Positions 6,522 through 8,137 of a DNA stretch of 8,137 nt are shown here, one piece after another. The first letter of the stretch is position 1. Each line of letters opens with the position of its first letter. This DNA comes from Candidatus Tectimicrobiota bacterium (GTDB taxonomy: Bacteria; UBA8248), in contig JACPCT010000288.1 of assembly GCA_016184445.1 (NCBI GenBank), positions 1 through 8,137 of the forward strand. The letters run 5' to 3'. The notes below the pieces were generated by a model. The model made no database searches and was not told the origin of the DNA. It saw nothing but the letters and a program-made list of their open reading frames with translations. A program made the position numbers and the translations under genes.

Positions 6522-7128
6522 CGGCCGGGAGACGGTGGGGGTCCCGGCCGTCCCTCCCAGGTAGCGCAGGGGGGCGGGCGCGATGGAGGAAACGCGCCCG
6601 GAGGGCCGGGCCGGGATCCCGGAAAGAGCCGCTCTGCCCGAGATAGCCCAGCTCCTCCCGGGCGGCCTTCTCCATCGTTTCCTCGTCGATCAGTCCGGAG
6701 ACCTTGCAGGCAGCGCTCGCCAGGATGGAGCTGAAGATGGGAAGCCCGATCGAGCGGATGGCGAGCCCTGTCGCGTCCAGGTGGATGTAGCGGTACTCCG
6801 CCGGAAACGAATCCGGCGGGACGGGCGAGGGGGAGTTGAGGACGAGCGTCCCTCCCGGAGCGAGTCCATGAAGCGGCTGGACCATCGGGTCGCCGATGAG
6901 GTTCGGGTCGGCGACGATGATCACGTCCGGCTGATCGATGACCCCGCGCCCGTGGATGGGTGCGGTGTGGATGCGCGTGTAGGCGGTGATGGGGGCCCCG
7001 CGCCGCTCGGCCCCGTACAACGGGGTGTCCTGGGCGTGGTAGCCTGAGAGGAAAGCGGCTGTCCCCAGGATGCGGCTCGCGGTCTTCATCCCTTGGCCGC
7101 CCCGGCCGTGGAAGCGGAATCGGAGCAT
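6286..7128 (-). CDS. porG: 2-oxoacid:ferredoxin oxidoreductase gamma subunit, out of frame with delta
   Basis: Gamma subunit of a 2-oxoacid:ferredoxin (acceptor) oxidoreductase, which decarboxylates a 2-oxoacid to its acyl-CoA while reducing ferredoxin. Seen: FHGRGGQG (6-13), PLYGAERRGAPI (36-47), the PDVIIVADPNLI strand (67-78), PGGTLVLNS (91-99), and a closing helix ending near EELGYLG (residue 164, about 6637). Length to that point is typical of the family. The literal reading frame continues to 6286, but residues 203-280 are only the out-of-frame shadow of the delta gene and are not credible protein. The delta frame is +1 relative to gamma, so a one-base indel between about 6637 and 6575 would make a single gamma-delta fusion, an arrangement known from other members such as oxalate oxidoreductase. 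The start ATG has a perfect AGGAGG ten bases upstream. First gene of a minus-strand unit. Confidence 0.8.
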   Translation of the reverse strand: MLRFRFHGRGGQGMKTASRILGTAAFLSGYHAQDTPLYGAERRGAPITAYTRIHTAPIHGRGVIDQPDVIIVADPNLIGDPMVQPLHGLAPGGTLVLNSPSPVPPDSFPAEYRYIHLDATGLAIRSIGLPIFSSILASAACKVSGLIDEETMEKAAREELGYLGQSGSFRDPGPALRARFLHRARPPALPGRDGRDPHRLPADEHGRAPHRQLADLPPVDRARPLRPLQPVLPRLPGGVHPAGREGLSPHRLPLLQGLPHLRGGLPARGGGPEGTGRERP

Positions 7129-7138
7129 GCGGGTCGGA

Positions 7139-7144
7139 CCTCCT
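7139..7144 (-). promoter_or_regulatory. Ribosome-binding site of the gamma subunit gene
   Basis: AGGAGG on the minus strand, ten bases before the ATG whose first base is 7128. It decides the start directly ahead of the conserved LRFRFHGRGGQG sequence. Confidence 0.75.
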
Positions 7145-7152
7145 ATTCGGTT

Positions 7153-7188
7153 GGGGGGAGGGCCCCCCGGAGACACTTTCCTGGGGGG
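7153..7188. repeat. G6 / C6 / G6 triple arm with two alternative hairpins
   Basis: One C6 run (7163-7168) can pair with either of two flanking G6 runs, 7153-7158 (loop AGGG) or 7183-7188 (14-base loop); in the latter case GGAGA (7169-7173) instead meets TCTCC (7190-7194). The element lies in the presumed 5' leader of the minus-strand gamma gene, eight bases beyond its ribosome-binding site. It could modulate transcription or translation of that gene; no known regulator is recognised. Confidence 0.45.
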
Positions 7189-7192
7189 ATCT

Positions 7193-7207
7193 CCCGCAAA
7201 ATGCGGG
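7193..7207. repeat. Perfect hairpin CCCGCA-AAA-TGCGGG
   Basis: Six-pair exact stem with an AAA loop in the divergent intergenic region. No T-tract follows on either strand, so it is not a clear terminator. It mirrors in form the hairpin at 7291-7305. Confidence 0.5.
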
Positions 7208-7223
7208 CCAAAGCGGGAAATGC

Positions 7224-7253
7224 ATCCGTGCCTGGAAGTGACGGATTTCCAGG
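7224..7253. repeat. Two interleaved, mutually exclusive inverted repeats
   Basis: ATCCGT (7224-7229) is the exact complement of ACGGAT (7241-7246), and CCTGGAA (7231-7237) of TTCCAGG (7247-7253). The arms alternate a-b-a'-b'. With no bases between a' and b', a real pseudoknot is sterically unlikely, so these look like two competing hairpins. Confidence 0.5.
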
Positions 7254-7290
7254 GGAAACTGCTGAGATTCGCGCGGCTCGCCCGGAGGGC

Positions 7291-7305
7291 GGGGCATTTT
7301 GCCCC
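7291..7305. repeat. Perfect hairpin GGGGCA-TTT-TGCCCC
   Basis: Six-pair exact stem with a TTT loop (AAA on the other strand). Immediately upstream CGCCC (7279-7283) and GGGCG (7287-7291) can form a smaller five-pair stem sharing base 7291. Confidence 0.5.
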
Positions 7306-7312
7306 TCTCGAG

Positions 7313-7354
7313 GATAAGAATGTCCCAGGTGGCAACACCGCCCTGGGACGTTTT
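7313..7354. repeat. REP-like palindrome with GTTTT tail ahead of the nucleotidyltransferase
   Basis: GTCCCAGG (7322-7329) and CCTGGGAC (7342-7349) form a perfect eight-pair stem; the loop region offers a rival inner stem GGTG-GCAA-CACC closed by a GNRA-type tetraloop. It is preceded by ATAAGAAT and followed by GTTTT (7350-7354). The AAGAATGTCCC ... GGGACGTTTT frame resembles the palindromes found beside REP-associated tyrosine (Y1) transposases in deltaproteobacterial-type genomes, from memory and not searched. It could equally be an intrinsic terminator or attenuator hairpin with a short T-tract, 25 bp before the GTG start at 7379. No transposase is present in the window. Confidence 0.45.
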
Positions 7355-7378
7355 CCCGGGGGTGCAGGGGAGCGGGCG

Positions 7379-7753
7379 GTGAACGGACAAGGGGGGGTGC
7401 GCGGGTTCATCCTGGCGGCGGGCCGGGGGGTGCGCATGGGCCCCCTGGGCCAGCGTGTTCCCAAGCCCCTTTGGCCCCTGGGGGGGCTCCCTCTCATCGG
7501 GTTCGCCCTGCACAAGCTCCGCCTGGCGGGGGTCCGGGAGGTGGGGATCAACCTCCACCACGGGGCGGAGGCGATCCGGGCGGCCCTGGGCGACCGGCCC
7601 TCGGGCCTCGCCGCGCGCTTCTTCTTCGAGCCCGAGATCCTGGGGACGGCGGGCGGCATCAAGAACGCCGAGGGCTTTCTTCGGGAGACGAGGCGGGCCG
7701 CCTGCGCCGCTTCCTTCGGGCGCAGGCCCCCGGCGCGCCCCAGGGGCGCCTGA
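7379..7753 (+). pseudogene. Nucleotidyltransferase (sugar-nucleotide pyrophosphorylase type), N-terminal fragment
   Basis: N-terminal half of an NTP_transferase-family enzyme, which joins a nucleotide to a sugar phosphate. From GTG 7379: GFILAAGRGVRMGPLG (9-24), PKPLWPLGGLPLI (28-40), a LRLAGVREVGINLHH strand, then FFFEPEILGTAGGIKNAEGFLRE (81-103). Homology stops there, at about 7687. The remaining residues to the TGA at 7751 are an out-of-frame reading of the C-terminal fragment. The expected next segment, a strand with the LVVNGD metal-binding aspartate and the following helix and strand, is missing. Start: GTG 7379 has AGGGGAG (7366-7372) six bases upstream; GTG 7397 would give the family-like start RGFILAAG but its G-run abuts the codon. 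It diverges from the gamma-subunit gene across a hairpin-rich gap. Broken as sequenced. Confidence 0.82.
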
Positions 7754-8137
7754 CCGAGGCCATGTTCACGGGGATGAGCGTGCTCTCCCCGGGCATCCTG
7801 GACCGCATCCCCGCCGGCCGGCCCTGCGGGATCGCGGAGGAGATCTATCCCCGCCTGATCGAGGAAGGGATGCCCCTGGGCGCGGTACTCACCCGTACCG
7901 GCTGGGCGGATGTGGGCACCCCGGAGCGCTTCCTGGCGGCGCAGGAGGACCTCCTCGCGGGCCGGTTCGTCCCCGAGTTTCCCTGGCCCGGCGGGGACCA
8001 TGTGCTGGCGAGCGGCCCGCCGTTGGGCTGGGGTGAGGGCCGGGTCGAGCCGCCGGTCCTGATGTCGGGCGAGGCCTGGCTGGAGCGCGGAGCGCTCGCC
8101 GGCCCTTTCTCCGTCGTGATGAGGGGTGCTACCCTTC
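7687..8137 (+). pseudogene. Nucleotidyltransferase, C-terminal fragment in another frame, 3' partial
   Basis: Continuation of the preceding gene, shifted to another reading frame. It opens with DEAGRLRRFLRAQAPGAPQG, which fits the point in NDP-sugar pyrophosphorylases where the protein describes the sugar-binding loop, then LTEAMFTGMSVLSPGILDRIP, CGIAEEIYPRLIEEGMPLGAVL, GWADVGTPERFLAAQEDLL, and from about 8041 VEPPVLMSGEAWLERGALAGPF, the start of a left-handed beta-helix hexapeptide domain. The frame runs off the right edge. The conserved TGWADVGTPER segment, which carries the late catalytic/metal aspartate region, is intact. An ATG at 7762 could start a separate polypeptide, but it has no good Shine-Dalgarno and would lack the nucleotide-binding half. 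Together with the N-terminal piece this indicates one gene with an internal deletion of roughly 40-55 codons plus a frame change. Confidence 0.8.

Noticed and set aside
7258..7320. TPP riboswitch (CTGAGATT near 7262) or, on the minus strand, a SAM-I start (TTCTTATC)
   Set aside because: Only one short motif of each is present; the remaining conserved blocks of either riboswitch are absent.
7322..7354. T-box-like leader (AGGTGGCAACACCGC followed by a terminator-like stem)
   Set aside because: Canonical T-boxes read closer to GGTGGNACCGCG without the inserted bases, no stem I or specifier loop was found, and the downstream gene is not an aminoacyl-tRNA synthetase or amino-acid gene.
7220..7378. 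Upstream extension of the nucleotidyltransferase frame from an ATG at 7220, or even from 7070
   Set aside because: The frame is open, but the added residues match nothing expected before the GxGxRM motif, the region is full of exact palindromes, and the earlier start would overlap the divergent gamma gene.
1..8137. CRISPR array, tRNA, rRNA or a transposase gene
   Set aside because: No regularly spaced direct repeats, no cloverleaf with a CCA-type acceptor, no rRNA-like conserved blocks and no transposase motif were seen on either strand.

Overview
The window is very GC-rich and densely coding, with Shine-Dalgarno-led bacterial genes. The gene mix (limonene-monooxygenase-like flavoprotein, DUF992 secreted protein, actinobacterial-style PAC2 protein, molybdenum hydroxylase, 2-oxoacid:ferredoxin oxidoreductase subunits) suggests a chromosomal piece of an uncultured high-GC bacterium, for example a Rokubacteria, Tectomicrobia, NC10 or deltaproteobacterial-type lineage. 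That placement is inference; there is no rRNA or other phylogenetic marker here.

Positions 1-5980 hold five plus-strand genes: a luciferase-like flavin monooxygenase cut by the left edge, an MBL-fold hydrolase 31 bp behind it, a small exported DUF992 protein with a strong ribosome-binding site, a PAC2-family protein, and the large molybdopterin subunit of a xanthine-dehydrogenase-type hydroxylase. The first two look like a catabolic pair. The other three are separated by gaps of roughly 80-180 bp containing GC hairpins and look like a loose collection rather than one pathway. The hydroxylase's iron-sulfur and FAD partner subunits are not in the window.

Positions 5991-7128 hold a minus-strand unit, convergent with the hydroxylase gene, encoding the gamma (PorG) and delta (PorD, two 4Fe-4S clusters) subunits of a 2-oxoacid:ferredoxin oxidoreductase. 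The delta gene carries what reads as the C-terminal tail of a beta subunit (PorB), while the alpha subunit and the thiamine-diphosphate part of beta are missing. PorG and PorD are also out of frame with each other although the PorD-type N-terminal sequence continues upstream of the first ATG, so they are probably a gamma-delta fusion broken by a one-base indel, most simply in a six-base homopolymer.

Positions 7145-7378 are a divergent intergenic region packed with short perfect inverted repeats, including one resembling the palindromes found beside REP-associated (Y1) transposases. From 7379 to the right edge lies a sugar-nucleotide-type nucleotidyltransferase that has lost its central catalytic segment and changes frame at the junction, so it is a broken gene (or a misassembly). 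The right-hand 2.1 kb therefore holds three independent coding anomalies, against none seen in the left-hand 6 kb.
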